Shown: piece after piece, positions 15,276 to 26,488 of the stretch | Numbering within the stretch: the first letter of the stretch is position 1 | Layout: each line of letters opens with the position of its first letter | NCBI RefSeq assembly: GCF_035645195.1 | Contig: NZ_DASQNA010000017.1 | Coordinates: 1 to 39,010 of the forward strand | Length of the DNA stretch: 39,010 nucleotides | DNA from: Paenibacillus sp. | Lineage (GTDB): Bacteria; Bacillota; Bacilli; Paenibacillales; YIM-B00363 | Reading direction: 5' to 3' | Notes under the pieces: generated by a model | The model's database searches: none | What the model saw: only the letters and a program-made list of their open reading frames with translations | Told to the model about the DNA's origin: nothing | Position numbers and translations under genes: made by a program

Positions 15276-15963
15276 CGACCGTCCGATCATTATGGATGCG
15301 AACCCGAGGTCACCGATTTCGGAGGCATACAGAACATTACGAACCAATATTGAATTTTCTTCCTTAGGGGAGCCGTTGCGAACCATCATGATTACTTCGG
15401 CCCAGCCGGAAGAGGGTAAAACCACTACGGCGGTCAACCTAGCAGTGGCGTTCGCGCAAGCAAATAAGAAGGTTGTTCTCGTCGATGCGGATCTTCGGAA
15501 GCCGACACTTCACTACATCTTTCAAAAACATAACCGCGGCGGGTTAACCAGCATCATTGCGCAACAGAAGGGCATTGACACGATGGCGCAGGAGACCCAT
15601 ATCGAGAACCTATATGTCATCCCATCAGGGCCGATCCCACCGAACCCATCAGAAATGTTGGCATCAACCCGGTTTACCGAGTTGTTAGGGGAGCTCAAAT
15701 CACAATATGACATTGTCATTATAGATACTCCACCTTCTTTGGCAGTTACTGATTCTCAAATCGTCGCATCGAAGTGCGATGGAGTGTTATTGGTAATTAA
15801 CTCCGGTAAGGTAAAGCGACAGTCCGCACTGCGGGTTAAAGAAGGCTTAGAACATGTCAATGCAAGATTGCTCGGTGTAGTGCTTAATAATATGAAGCGA
15901 TCGAAAGCCGACGCTCAGTACTACTACTATTACGGCAGTCGTGAACAGGAAGCAGGAACGTAA
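15253..15963 (+). CDS. BY-family tyrosine kinase (CpsD/YveL)
   Basis: A 236-residue cytoplasmic kinase. Walker A SAQPEEGKTTTAVNLA is near residue 50, Walker A' VVLVDADLRKP near 75, Walker B IVIIDTPPS near 155, and a C-terminal tyrosine cluster (AQYYYYYGS) that is the autophosphorylation site. The N-terminal EAYRTLRTNI motif is typical. It works with the adjacent Wzz-type activator and is reset by the upstream PHP phosphatase. GGGGAGG precedes the ATG. Confidence 0.93.
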   Translation: MRRQRRNNDRPIIMDANPRSPISEAYRTLRTNIEFSSLGEPLRTIMITSAQPEEGKTTTAVNLAVAFAQANKKVVLVDADLRKPTLHYIFQKHNRGGLTSIIAQQKGIDTMAQETHIENLYVIPSGPIPPNPSEMLASTRFTELLGELKSQYDIVIIDTPPSLAVTDSQIVASKCDGVLLVINSGKVKRQSALRVKEGLEHVNARLLGVVLNNMKRSKADAQYYYYYGSREQEAGT

Positions 15964-16249
15964 CTCGAGCTAAAGCTAGTATAGGTGTTGATATTATATA
16001 GGAAAAAACTATGTAAACGGTTTATCCTATAGGTAATGCCTACTGTACCTTTATCACTGTAGGCACTCGGTCATGCTGTGGGTTCTGCGGAACCTTAGAC
16101 GTTTATCGTCGAGGGTGTGATGTGAGGGCGGGTTAGATGCCCATATTAATAATTTTAATTTATCCAGTTGTTAGCGAGATATCTTTCTCACGGGCAGAAG
16201 AGATTGAAGTACAAGATAAAGCAAGTGAAGAGAGTGGGAGGAAGGTTTT
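15964..16249 (+). ncRNA. Structured leader, candidate EAR-like antitermination RNA
   Basis: A 286-base untranslated stretch inside the operon, after the CpsC/CpsD pair. It holds a series of perfect stems: TATAGGA/TCCTATA (15997-16003 with 16025-16031), TGCCTAC/GTAGGCA (16037-16043 with 16059-16065), GGTTC-TGCG-GAACC (16081-16094), GACG/CGTC (16098-16110) and GGGC/GCCC (16126-16142). No T-tract follows any of them. In Bacillus subtilis the eps-associated RNA (EAR) lies after the same gene pair (epsAB) and lets RNA polymerase read through terminators. Matching position, stems and later terminators make an EAR-type element plausible, but I cannot confirm the family consensus from memory. Confidence 0.5.
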
Positions 16250-17140
16250 ATGAAGAGAGTAAGGAAAGCGATCATTCCAGCCGCTGGCTTGGGCACCCGT
16301 TTTCTGCCTGCGACGAAAGCAATGCCGAAGGAAATGCTGCCAATCGTTAATAAACCAACCATTCAATATATTGTCGAAGAAGCAATCGCATCTGGCATTG
16401 AAGACATCATTATCGTAACGGGGAAAGGGAAGCGGGCGATCGAAGACCACTTTGACCACGCTCTCGAATTGGAAACAAACCTCGTCGAGAAAGGGAAGTT
16501 GAAGCTCCTTGAGGAGGTGCGCAGGCCGTCCAGCGTCGACATTCACTACATACGGCAAAAGGAACCGAAAGGTCTCGGCCACGCAGTATGGTGCGCGAGA
16601 AGATTCATCGGAGACGAGCCTTTCGCGGTGCTGCTCGGCGACGACATTGTCGTTGGGGATCCGCCTTGTTTGAAACAATTAATGGAGCAATACGAGGAGA
16701 CGCAGGCATCGGTCATCGGCGTGCAACCTGTATCTGACGAAGAGACGACCCGTTATGGCATCATCGATCCGAAAGAACGGCACGGCAAACTATATCAAGT
16801 ACATAACTTTGTGGAAAAGCCGACGCTCGGCACCGCACCGTCTAACCTGGCGATCATGGGCCGGTACGTACTTACACCGGAAATTTTCAAATATTTGTCT
16901 ATGCAGGAGCAAGGCGCGGGCGGGGAAATCCAGCTGACAGACGCGATCCAAAAATTGAATCAGGAGCAATCGGTGTATGCGTATCATTTTGACGGTATTC
17001 GGTACGACGTTGGCGAGAAGCTTGGATTTATTTTAACGACGATCGACTTCGCATTGCGGGACACCGAATTGCGTACGCCGCTGTTGAAGGTGATGGAGGA
17101 AATCACCGGCAAGGAATCGGTTCGGCAAGTGATTGGGTGA
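16250..17140 (+). CDS. galU: UTP-glucose-1-phosphate uridylyltransferase
   Basis: A 296-residue enzyme that makes UDP-glucose from UTP and glucose-1-phosphate. It shows the nucleotide-binding loop [20 protein letters not shown] at residues 10-30, [11 protein letters not shown], the [16 protein letters not shown] region and LLGDDIV, all typical of GalU/GtaB. Length is normal. GGGAGGAAGG precedes the ATG. UDP-glucose feeds Ugd at 27504 and probably glycosyltransferases of the locus. Confidence 0.95.
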   Translation: MKRVRKAIIPAAGLGTRFLPATKAMPKEMLPIVNKPTIQYIVEEAIASGIEDIIIVTGKGKRAIEDHFDHALELETNLVEKGKLKLLEEVRRPSSVDIHYIRQKEPKGLGHAVWCARRFIGDEPFAVLLGDDIVVGDPPCLKQLMEQYEETQASVIGVQPVSDEETTRYGIIDPKERHGKLYQVHNFVEKPTLGTAPSNLAIMGRYVLTPEIFKYLSMQEQGAGGEIQLTDAIQKLNQEQSVYAYHFDGIRYDVGEKLGFILTTIDFALRDTELRTPLLKVMEEITGKESVRQVIG

Positions 17141-17156
17141 TCTTTGAGGAGGGTAT

Positions 17157-17846
17157 ATGATGGGGGCACCGAATGAAGCAAAAGCTTTGGAACGGCGGCA
17201 ATTCGGGGCTGCATTTCCTGCTTTGCAGGAGAATGACCGCAAACTGTATTTAACCGCGAAACGAATGCAGGACATTGTTGCTTCCTTGGTTGGGTTACTT
17301 TTCCTCTTACCCTTGTTTATCGTGCTGGCCATCTTAATTAAGTTGGAAGATCCGAAAGGACCCGTGTTGTTTCGGCAAACGCGCGTCGGTAAAGGCGGGC
17401 GCGAATTCCAAATGTACAAATTTCGTTCCATGGTTTCGAATGCCGAGCAAATGCTGGAGCAGCTGCTCGACAAAAATGAAGTAAGCGGATTAATGTTCAA
17501 AATGAAAGACGATCCGCGCGTGACGAAAATCGGAAAATTGATTCGGAAAACAAGCCTCGACGAACTTCCGCAGTTGATTAACGTCCTCAAAGGCGAGATG
17601 AGTTTGGTCGGTCCTCGTCCCCCGTTGCCGCGGGAGGTGGCGGTTTACAATGCATATCATTTGCAGCGGTTAACGGTAACGCCGGGTTGCACCGGTTTGT
17701 GGCAAGTGAGCGGGCGCAACAGCGTCGGCTTCGATGAGATGGTGGAGCTTGATCTTCAATATATCCGCGAACGCAACTTATTTTATGACATCAAAATTAT
17801 CTTGAAAACTGTACTGTTATTAATCCGACCTAACAGTGCTTATTGA
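17157..17846 (+). CDS. Initiating undecaprenyl-phosphate sugar phosphotransferase (polyprenol PGT)
   Basis: A 229-residue single-domain bacterial sugar transferase. One membrane hairpin at about 40-65 is followed by the signature [20 protein letters not shown], the [20 protein letters not shown] block, [10 protein letters not shown] and the GLWQVSGRN motif. It transfers the first sugar phosphate to undecaprenyl phosphate and thus begins each repeat unit; the sugar cannot be told from sequence. It lacks the extra N-terminal membrane helices of WbaP/WcaJ, as in EpsL-type enzymes. Confidence 0.93.
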   Translation: MMGAPNEAKALERRQFGAAFPALQENDRKLYLTAKRMQDIVASLVGLLFLLPLFIVLAILIKLEDPKGPVLFRQTRVGKGGREFQMYKFRSMVSNAEQMLEQLLDKNEVSGLMFKMKDDPRVTKIGKLIRKTSLDELPQLINVLKGEMSLVGPRPPLPREVAVYNAYHLQRLTVTPGCTGLWQVSGRNSVGFDEMVELDLQYIRERNLFYDIKIILKTVLLLIRPNSAY

Positions 17847-17857
17847 GGAGGGGAAGT

Positions 17858-19809
<1,952 letters not shown>

Positions 19810-19812
19810 TTA

Positions 19813-19863
19813 GCTTAATTAAGGATGAGGGGCTATCCCAAATAGCCCCAATTAAGCCTTTTT
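19813..19863 (+). terminator. Strong intrinsic terminator inside the EPS cluster
   Basis: Two nested perfect stems, GCTTAATT/AATTAAGC (19813-19820 with 19850-19857) and GGGGCTAT/ATAGCCCC (19829-19836 with 19842-19849), precede TTTTT (19859-19863). The next gene follows in the same direction without a clear promoter, which suggests regulated read-through. Confidence 0.85.
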
Positions 19864-19890
19864 CTAAACCCTACAGAAGGTCGGAGATTT

Positions 19891-21183
19891 ATGATAAAAA
19901 TAAAGCCATTTATTGAACACGTATCCTATTGTGAGCAATGTCATAAGAAATTAAAAAACAATCAAATATTGTGGCAGGGAATTCATGTTTGTGTAGAAAT
20001 GAATTGCGAAGATTGTGGAGCGCATTACATTGAGGATTTGCCAGTAGGACATGCAACCTACTTTCCTTATAAAGTTAACTTATCTGAAGACAAAATATTT
20101 GGTGAGAAGAAAGGACTTAAATGGCTCGGTCAGCCATTTCTAAATTCACTTAAAAATCCGGAGAAAGACACAAAGATTAATTTGATGGTAAATAAGAAGG
20201 TAAGTCAACTTGGCAAGGCGGTTGTAGTAATTAACACCATTGACTACCTTTACGGACATTCTTTATTAAAGCTCTTGAATGTACAACGCGAGGCGGAAGA
20301 AAACCAAGATAAATACATAGTGGTAATTGTCCAAAAAGCGTTAGAGTGGATGGTTCCTGAAGATGTCTCAGAGATTTGGACTGTAAATATTTCATTTAAA
20401 CAAGCAAGGAGCTATTTCCCTTCATTAAATGATGCAATTAATGCCGAGCTACTGAGATTTAATGAAATATTCATAAGTCATGCTTATTCACACCCAAATA
20501 AATTTAATATTGAAAAATTTACTCGTACACTTAGATATGAGGAATCAAAATTTATATCACCAAGGATCTCTTTTATATGGAGGGAGGATCGGCTGTGGCT
20601 TAAAAATGTGTATGTCTCCAAAGCGATCCAAAAACTTGGACTTACGGGAATTTTCCTGTCCCCTTTTTTGTACATACAAAAAAGGAAGGTGATTAGTTTA
20701 TTTAAAAAATTGAAAAGGGAATTGCCTTCATTCCAGTATACAGTTGTCGGATTAGGCCAATCATGCAGGTTTCCTAATTGGATTAATGACGAAAGAGTTT
20801 CCGCATTTAACAAAGAAACCGAGCTGAGAATTTGTGGTATTTATAGCGAAAGTAAGGTTGTAATTGGTGTCCACGGGTCAAATATGTTGCTTCCTTCAGC
20901 ACATGCAGAAATGGTAGTAGATATTATGCCAATTGACAGGTGGGGTAATTTTGCGCAAGATATTCTTTTCCAAGAAAGTGAAGATAGCAGATTAACTAGT
21001 TATAAATACAGATTTATACCAATCGAGATTAATTTAAAAATATTGTCTAAGATTATTAGCCGGCAAATCAATAATTACCAACATTATAAAATGCAAATGT
21101 CTGAGGATACAGTAAATAACATCAACTGGGAATCAAAGAGATTACTTTCCGGAGATGCTATTTCCTTTGCAGAGCAGCTATAA
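19891..21183 (+). CDS. Unknown protein: N-terminal zinc ribbon plus GT61/DUF563-like C-terminus
   Basis: A 430-residue soluble protein at the start of the AT-rich block. Residues 14-42 carry two CxxC pairs (YCEQCHKKL and MNCEDCGAHY), a probable zinc ribbon. The C-terminal part contains VVIGVHGSNMLLPSAHAEMV followed by VDIMP, resembling the nucleotide-sugar binding segment of GT61/DUF563 glycosyltransferases (GxHGAGLxN...EMVEIxP). It is therefore a candidate glycosyltransferase, with a metal-binding N-terminal module I do not know from that family. It lies between a terminator on each side. Confidence 0.6.
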   Translation: MIKIKPFIEHVSYCEQCHKKLKNNQILWQGIHVCVEMNCEDCGAHYIEDLPVGHATYFPYKVNLSEDKIFGEKKGLKWLGQPFLNSLKNPEKDTKINLMVNKKVSQLGKAVVVINTIDYLYGHSLLKLLNVQREAEENQDKYIVVIVQKALEWMVPEDVSEIWTVNISFKQARSYFPSLNDAINAELLRFNEIFISHAYSHPNKFNIEKFTRTLRYEESKFISPRISFIWREDRLWLKNVYVSKAIQKLGLTGIFLSPFLYIQKRKVISLFKKLKRELPSFQYTVVGLGQSCRFPNWINDERVSAFNKETELRICGIYSESKVVIGVHGSNMLLPSAHAEMVVDIMPIDRWGNFAQDILFQESEDSRLTSYKYRFIPIEINLKILSKIISRQINNYQHYKMQMSEDTVNNINWESKRLLSGDAISFAEQL

Positions 21184-21206
21184 CTTTATAGAGAAGTTTG
21201 AGATGT

Positions 21207-21230
21207 GGGTGTGATCCACCCCCTTTTTTT
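21207..21230 (+). terminator. Intrinsic terminator after the Zn-ribbon/GT61-like gene
   Basis: GGGTG (21207-21211) pairs with CACCC (21217-21221) around a 5-base loop and is followed by seven Ts (21224-21230). A second terminator inside the cluster. Confidence 0.7.
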
Positions 21231-21303
21231 GTGATGTTTTCAGCGTTCTTCCCAACTAATGTTGTTTTGAATACTCACTTGAATTGTGGAGGAAGTATAT
21301 TTA

Positions 21304-21336
21304 ATGATAAATAACTTTAAAAGGTGCACGGTGTGA
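21304..21336 (+). CDS. 10-codon upstream ORF coupled to the flippase gene
   Basis: An ATG preceded by GGAGG (about 12 bases upstream, TGGAGGAAGT) encodes MINNFKRCTV and stops with TGA at 21334-21336. The stop overlaps the GTG start of the flippase gene (GTGA). It may be a leader that couples translation of the membrane protein; chance is possible given its size. Confidence 0.4.
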   Translation: MINNFKRCTV

Positions 21337-22883
21337 ATAGATACCTTAAAATAGGAGTAATTCTTCTATTTGTAACAACAGTAACAAGACTTCTTGGCTT
21401 TATTCGTGAAACCATAATAGCTGCTAATTTTGGTGCATCAGGTGTTACTGATGCTTTTTTTATAGCTGTTTCTATCCCCAATATTATTTTTACAACGATT
21501 AGTACCACCTTAGGTGTAATTATTGTTCCAACTCTTACAAAGATTTCAGTTAGAAATCCAATATTATTTAATCAGTACTCGAGTTTTTTCTTTTTTCTAC
21601 TCTTAGGCATTGTATTTTTGATCTCAAGCATCGGCATTTTTTTATCGCCGATTATTGTCAATTCACTATTTAATAATTTAAAGTACCCAGAACTTGCAAT
21701 AATGTTGACAGCTTTATATTTTCCATGCCTAATTCCTATGACACTCAATCATTATTTTTCATCCTTTCTACAAGTAAAGAAGATATTAATAATTCCAACT
21801 TTAACACAATTACTTTCAAATCTTGTTGTAGTTGCAACAGCCATTTATTTTTCTAAAACCGTGGGGATTAAGGCTGTTATTGTTGGGACACTAATCGGAC
21901 TGTTACTCCAAACCCTCATATTATTTGGATTCAGTAGGAACTCAGACTTTAAGCTAAGTGTTAAGGGGAAACTAGGTAACATTAGGGATTTCTTAAATGA
22001 GGATATAAAGAAAATAGCTCCGATTTTAATAACTACATTTGTAATCCAGCTAAATTTATTAATGGATAGGTTTCTCGGATCCTTTCTAACCGAGGGTAGC
22101 ATCTCCTCTTTAAGTTATGCTTTCAAGATCAATGACTTCATTACGGGTGTGATTATAACAGCATTTGGGGCTATCCTTTATCCTGACTTTGCGGAACTTC
22201 ACCAAAAAAATAAAATAGAAGATCTTAAAAAATTAGTTTTCGGAAGTGTTAGGGTTATATTCTTAGTTACAATCCCTCTTGTTTTGGGTACCATAGTTTA
22301 TTCGGAAGAAATTGTGAGAATTCTATTTGGGTATGGGAATTTTGATGTTGACGATATAACTTCAACAGCATTGTGTTTGCTTTGCTACACATTAGCAATC
22401 CCCTTTCTAATCCTTACTTCTGTTTTAAGTCGGTATTATTACGCAATTGAGGATATTAAAACTGTTTTATTCAATTCATTGTACTACACAGTTCTTAATA
22501 TTGTATTAAGTATTAGTCTTGTAAATTACCTTGGAGCACGAGGAATTGCCTTGGCATTTTCAATTTCCTCCTTTGTTGGGGCAGTGATGCTTCTTATAAA
22601 ATCACATAGAAGGTTGGCATTGTTTAATTTACCCGAACTGGCAAAATTTCTGATTAAAGTTATGTCAGCCGCGATAATAATGGTCGGGTTACTTTATTGT
22701 TTTAAGACTTTTGTTAATATTAATGAAATTGTTGAAATGGGTATAGGCGTATTTATTGGATTGGGACTTTATATCCTATTTACACTGCTGCTGAAAGTTT
22801 CAGACGCCCAATTACTAGTTAAAACACTGGTTAATAGGGGGAAGAAGAAGCAGGAGAATGTTTTGGAAAAAATGACGAGTTAA
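21333..22883 (+). CDS. MurJ/Wzx-like lipid-linked oligosaccharide flippase
   Basis: A 516-residue membrane protein with about 14 helices of the MVF/MurJ family: TVTRLLGFIRETIIAANFGA near the N-terminus is the hallmark, followed by VTDAFFIAVSIPNIIF and IMLTALYFPCLIPMTL. In this setting it most likely flips the undecaprenyl-linked repeat unit, taking the place of Wzx. The GTG at 21333 has AAAGGTG 7 bases upstream; GTG at 21324 is the alternative. AT-rich and part of the variable block. Confidence 0.88.
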   Translation: MNRYLKIGVILLFVTTVTRLLGFIRETIIAANFGASGVTDAFFIAVSIPNIIFTTISTTLGVIIVPTLTKISVRNPILFNQYSSFFFFLLLGIVFLISSIGIFLSPIIVNSLFNNLKYPELAIMLTALYFPCLIPMTLNHYFSSFLQVKKILIIPTLTQLLSNLVVVATAIYFSKTVGIKAVIVGTLIGLLLQTLILFGFSRNSDFKLSVKGKLGNIRDFLNEDIKKIAPILITTFVIQLNLLMDRFLGSFLTEGSISSLSYAFKINDFITGVIITAFGAILYPDFAELHQKNKIEDLKKLVFGSVRVIFLVTIPLVLGTIVYSEEIVRILFGYGNFDVDDITSTALCLLCYTLAIPFLILTSVLSRYYYAIEDIKTVLFNSLYYTVLNIVLSISLVNYLGARGIALAFSISSFVGAVMLLIKSHRRLALFNLPELAKFLIKVMSAAIIMVGLLYCFKTFVNINEIVEMGIGVFIGLGLYILFTLLLKVSDAQLLVKTLVNRGKKKQENVLEKMTS

Positions 22884-22934
22884 CTTTATTTGACACATGT
22901 AATAGGATACGTTCTGTTGAAAGGGTGTTTATAC

Positions 22935-24107
22935 GTGAGTTTAAACAAGAAAATTAAGGGTGTAGTTTCAGTTGGTTCTAAGTTTCATGCACCATACACA
23001 GCAGAAGCGTTGTACCGGTTCGATATGTTACAGAAATTTATAGCTGGTAAAAAATTTCAGAACAATACCTTAATACCGCAACAAAAAATAATGAATATCT
23101 CATTGCCACACTACATAGCTATCTTTTTAAGAAAATTACCGATATTCGGCCATAAGTTGCCTTATAACATTATTTCGGATGCCTTGTTCGATGTTATGGC
23201 TAATAACAAACTTTCAAATGTTGACTTCTTTATCGGATTTAATAATTTTTGCTTAAGTCAGATGAAAACAATGAAAAAAAAGGGAGCAGTGGTTTTTCTC
23301 GAGCAGAGAATCGCACACGTCCAGACAGAGATTGATATTTATACTAATGAATTTGGTTCAGTACCCTCGAACTTATCTAAACGAATGGTTAAGAGAAAAT
23401 TGGAGGAATATGAAATCGCCGACTATATTCTGGTTCCAAGTACATTTGTTTATGATTCAATGGTAAAAAACGGTGTTAATAAGGGAAAGTTAATATTAAT
23501 CCCTTATGGATATGATCCGAAACTTTTTTATATAAAAGGCAATACTTTTAGCGCACAGGACGAGAGCAATAAACCTCTAAGAGTAATATTTGTAGGGCAA
23601 ATCGGCTTTAGGAAGGGTATTAGATATTTACTAGAGGCCATAAGCAAATTACATGAGAAAGGGTTAAATATTGAGCTGACTTTGGTAGGTAACATTGATA
23701 AAAACTTCATTCCTGTACTGGAAAGGTATGCAGGATCGTTCGTCCATAGAAAATTTGTGCCACAGAGTGAGCTCGTAGAAATTTACAATAACTCGGATCT
23801 ATTTATTATACCCAGTCTGTGCGAAGGAAGCGCACTCGTTACATACGAAGCGGCAGCTTGTGGCTTGCCATTGGTAGTTACAGAGAATACAGGAAGCGTC
23901 GTAACGAATGGACATGATGGTGTGATTGTTAAGGTGGGAGACACAAAGTCAATAGAAGATACTCTGGAGATGCTATATTACGATAAGGATTTTTTAAATA
24001 ATCTTAAGGCTAATGTATCCCAATCTATAAAAAATTACACTTGGGAAAAATATTCTGAAAGACTTGTTAATGCGATAAATAACGCACTAGATAAATCTCG
24101 TAATTAA
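22935..24107 (+). CDS. Glycosyltransferase family 4
   Basis: A 390-residue GT-B fold glycosyltransferase. The C-terminal domain shows VIFVGQIGFRKGIRYLLEAI near residue 210, IPSLCEGSALVTYEAAACGL (EX7E motif) near 290 and the GDTKSIED tail. No membrane segment is seen, so it acts at the cytoplasmic face. The GTG at 22935 follows AAAGGGTG; an upstream TTG at 22890 would add 15 residues and has no site. Donor and acceptor cannot be deduced. Confidence 0.9.
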   Translation: MSLNKKIKGVVSVGSKFHAPYTAEALYRFDMLQKFIAGKKFQNNTLIPQQKIMNISLPHYIAIFLRKLPIFGHKLPYNIISDALFDVMANNKLSNVDFFIGFNNFCLSQMKTMKKKGAVVFLEQRIAHVQTEIDIYTNEFGSVPSNLSKRMVKRKLEEYEIADYILVPSTFVYDSMVKNGVNKGKLILIPYGYDPKLFYIKGNTFSAQDESNKPLRVIFVGQIGFRKGIRYLLEAISKLHEKGLNIELTLVGNIDKNFIPVLERYAGSFVHRKFVPQSELVEIYNNSDLFIIPSLCEGSALVTYEAAACGLPLVVTENTGSVVTNGHDGVIVKVGDTKSIEDTLEMLYYDKDFLNNLKANVSQSIKNYTWEKYSERLVNAINNALDKSRN

Positions 24108-24131
24108 TAAAATTCACTCGAGGTTCAAAAT

Positions 24132-25256
24132 ATGGAGAAAAACCTATTAATCATAAGAAATTTCGCGAGTAAAGTTAATGCGGATACGTATAACCTTCAA
24201 GAAATAGGCTTGGGGAAAGCCTTAGTAAGGAAGGGTTTTAATTGTGACGTGGTTTATTTCAATGGAGACGCCCCCACGGAAATTGAACAAATTTACCAGG
24301 TAGACGGAAATGTACTTAGAGTAATAAAAATGAAGGCCAAAAAAATATTTAGTAATGGTATTTATAGCGAAGTATTTAAACGTGGTTTTTTAAAAAGATA
24401 CAAATACGTGATGTCTACAGAATATCATCAACTTATGACGTATCTACTCTCAATTGTATGCCCAGAAAAGCTCCTGATTTACCACGGTCCATACAAGTAC
24501 GATGATAAGAAACTAATACAACAGGTCTATGATTTAATGTGCCTTCCAAGGATACGTAAGGTGACTAACTGTTTCGTAAAATCTGATCTTGCTAAAAAAT
24601 ATTTAATAGAAAAAAAGCTAAATTGTATTACTGTGGGTGTAGGTTTGGACACCGACAATTTAATTAAAAGTAAGGAAATAAACAAAGAGGTTGAAAGCAA
24701 ATTAAGCAAAGCACATGGAACGAAGAATCTTCTATATATTGGGGTACTAGAGGAACGTCGGAATATATCTTTCTTGCTGAGGATTTTCAAATTAGTAGAG
24801 GAGCAACATGACGATGCCCGTTTAATTATCGTAGGAAATGGAACGGAAGAGGATAAGAGAGTATACATGAGGTATATCGAGGAACATGGATTAGAAGATA
24901 AGATTATTTATTTTGAAAGAGTGGAACAAAAGAATTTGTGGCAAATTTACAAGGTAAGTGATCTTATGTTGTTCCCCACCACTTACGACATATTTGGGAT
25001 GGTTTTACTTGAGAGTTTCTATTTCCAAGTGCCCATAATTTCCTCGTTGAACGGTGGTTCATCAACGCTAATAAATAACTACGTGAATGGGATAATTATT
25101 GAAACTTTTGATGAGGAACTTTGGCTTAAAGAAATTAATAAAGTTCTCTTAGATGAAGCATTTCGGGAAAGATTAAAAACAAACCAGATTGTTACATCCA
25201 AGGAATTTACATGGGATAATGTTGCAGCTAAGTTACTCGATAACTTAGCTTTTTAA
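24132..25256 (+). CDS. Glycosyltransferase family 4
   Basis: A 374-residue GT-B enzyme. The C-terminal domain contains NLLYIGVLEERRNISFLLRI near residue 198, IVGNGTEEDKRVY, and FPTTYDIFGMVLLESFYFQV with the EX7E-type Glu near 295. The N-terminal acceptor domain has no recognisable signature. It follows the preceding GT4 gene by 24 bases and is AT-rich like it. Confidence 0.88.
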   Translation: MEKNLLIIRNFASKVNADTYNLQEIGLGKALVRKGFNCDVVYFNGDAPTEIEQIYQVDGNVLRVIKMKAKKIFSNGIYSEVFKRGFLKRYKYVMSTEYHQLMTYLLSIVCPEKLLIYHGPYKYDDKKLIQQVYDLMCLPRIRKVTNCFVKSDLAKKYLIEKKLNCITVGVGLDTDNLIKSKEINKEVESKLSKAHGTKNLLYIGVLEERRNISFLLRIFKLVEEQHDDARLIIVGNGTEEDKRVYMRYIEEHGLEDKIIYFERVEQKNLWQIYKVSDLMLFPTTYDIFGMVLLESFYFQVPIISSLNGGSSTLINNYVNGIIIETFDEELWLKEINKVLLDEAFRERLKTNQIVTSKEFTWDNVAAKLLDNLAF

Positions 25257-25288
25257 TTTTCTTAGTTGTTGGGATAGGGGGAATACTT

Positions 25289-26488
25289 ATGAAGGTCCTC
25301 TTGGTTCATAATTATTATCAACAACCAGGCGGGGAAGACAAAGTTGTAGCGCAGGAACTTGAGATGCTACGAACAAACGGTGTCGTGGCGAACCTATACT
25401 CGGTTCATAATAATAAAATCAAAAATGAAAGTAGTTTCAAAAAAGTCTTAACTGGAATCGAGACGATTTGGTCCCCAAGCGAGTATTCGAATATTAAGAA
25501 AGTAATCATGGACTTGAAACCCGATGTGGTTCATGTCCATAATTTTTTTCCGTTGATTTCTCCATCAATTTATTATTTATGCAAGCAGATGGGAATACCA
25601 GTCGTACAGACACTACATAATTATAGGTTGTTATGCCCTGGCGCAACATTCTTGAGGGAAGGAAAAGTTTGTGAAGAGTGTCTTCAGGGATCTGTTTTTA
25701 ACTCAATAAAATATGGTTGTTATCGTAAATCACGGACACAAACAATAAGCGTAGCAAGCATGATACAATTCAATAAAATGTTAGGCACGTGGAGCCAAAA
25801 AGTAAACAAATATATTGCCCTGACAGAATTCGCAAAAAACAAATTTGTTGAGGGGGGCTTGCCCGGTCATTTAATAAGTGTGAAGCCAAACTTTATCAAG
25901 CCCGTAAATAGTGATCTCTTAAATCCTTATCCAGGAACGACGTACCTACTGTATGTCGGAAGAATTTCGGCGGAAAAAGGGGTCGAAAACCTATTAAAAG
26001 CGTGGAAATTATTTGACTTGAGAGGGTCTTTGCAGTTAGTGATTGTAGGGGAAGGACCGGACAAAGAGTATCTCGAAAAGAAGTACGCAAGTGATAATGT
26101 CATATTTGCTGGTAGTCAAGGAAGGGATTCTGTGTTACAGCATATGGCACACGCAAAATACCTGATAGTTCCCTCTGTATGGTATGAAGGTTTTCCTATG
26201 ACGATAGTGGAGTCATATTCCGTGGGAACACCTGTAATTTGCAGTAAGATTGGATCATTAGCTGAAATTGTAAAAGAGGAAAAGACGGGATTTCAATTCA
26301 TCCATGATGATTTACAATCATTAATTGGCACTCTTAAAAAAGCACTGTCTTACGAAAAATATGAAGAGCTTAGGGTTAATGTTTCAAAGGTCTTCAATAC
26401 TAGGTACACTGAAAAAGTAAATTTTGAGGCCATTATGAACATCTACCATGAAGCGTTGCAGGAGAATCGCTATGCGAAAGCACGCTAA
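25289..26488 (+). CDS. Glycosyltransferase family 4
   Basis: A 399-residue GT4 enzyme starting MKVLLVHNYYQQPGGEDKVV, a pattern known from EPS glycosyltransferases of Firmicutes. HVHNFFPLISPSIYYLC near residue 85 and the Cys-containing stretch CPGATFLREGKVCEECL near 115 belong to that subgroup, in which the cysteines may bind a metal. The C-terminal domain has YVGRISAEKGVENLL and YEGFPMTIVESYSVGTPVI. Its end overlaps the next gene by 17 bases. Confidence 0.92.
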   Translation: MKVLLVHNYYQQPGGEDKVVAQELEMLRTNGVVANLYSVHNNKIKNESSFKKVLTGIETIWSPSEYSNIKKVIMDLKPDVVHVHNFFPLISPSIYYLCKQMGIPVVQTLHNYRLLCPGATFLREGKVCEECLQGSVFNSIKYGCYRKSRTQTISVASMIQFNKMLGTWSQKVNKYIALTEFAKNKFVEGGLPGHLISVKPNFIKPVNSDLLNPYPGTTYLLYVGRISAEKGVENLLKAWKLFDLRGSLQLVIVGEGPDKEYLEKKYASDNVIFAGSQGRDSVLQHMAHAKYLIVPSVWYEGFPMTIVESYSVGTPVICSKIGSLAEIVKEEKTGFQFIHDDLQSLIGTLKKALSYEKYEELRVNVSKVFNTRYTEKVNFEAIMNIYHEALQENRYAKAR

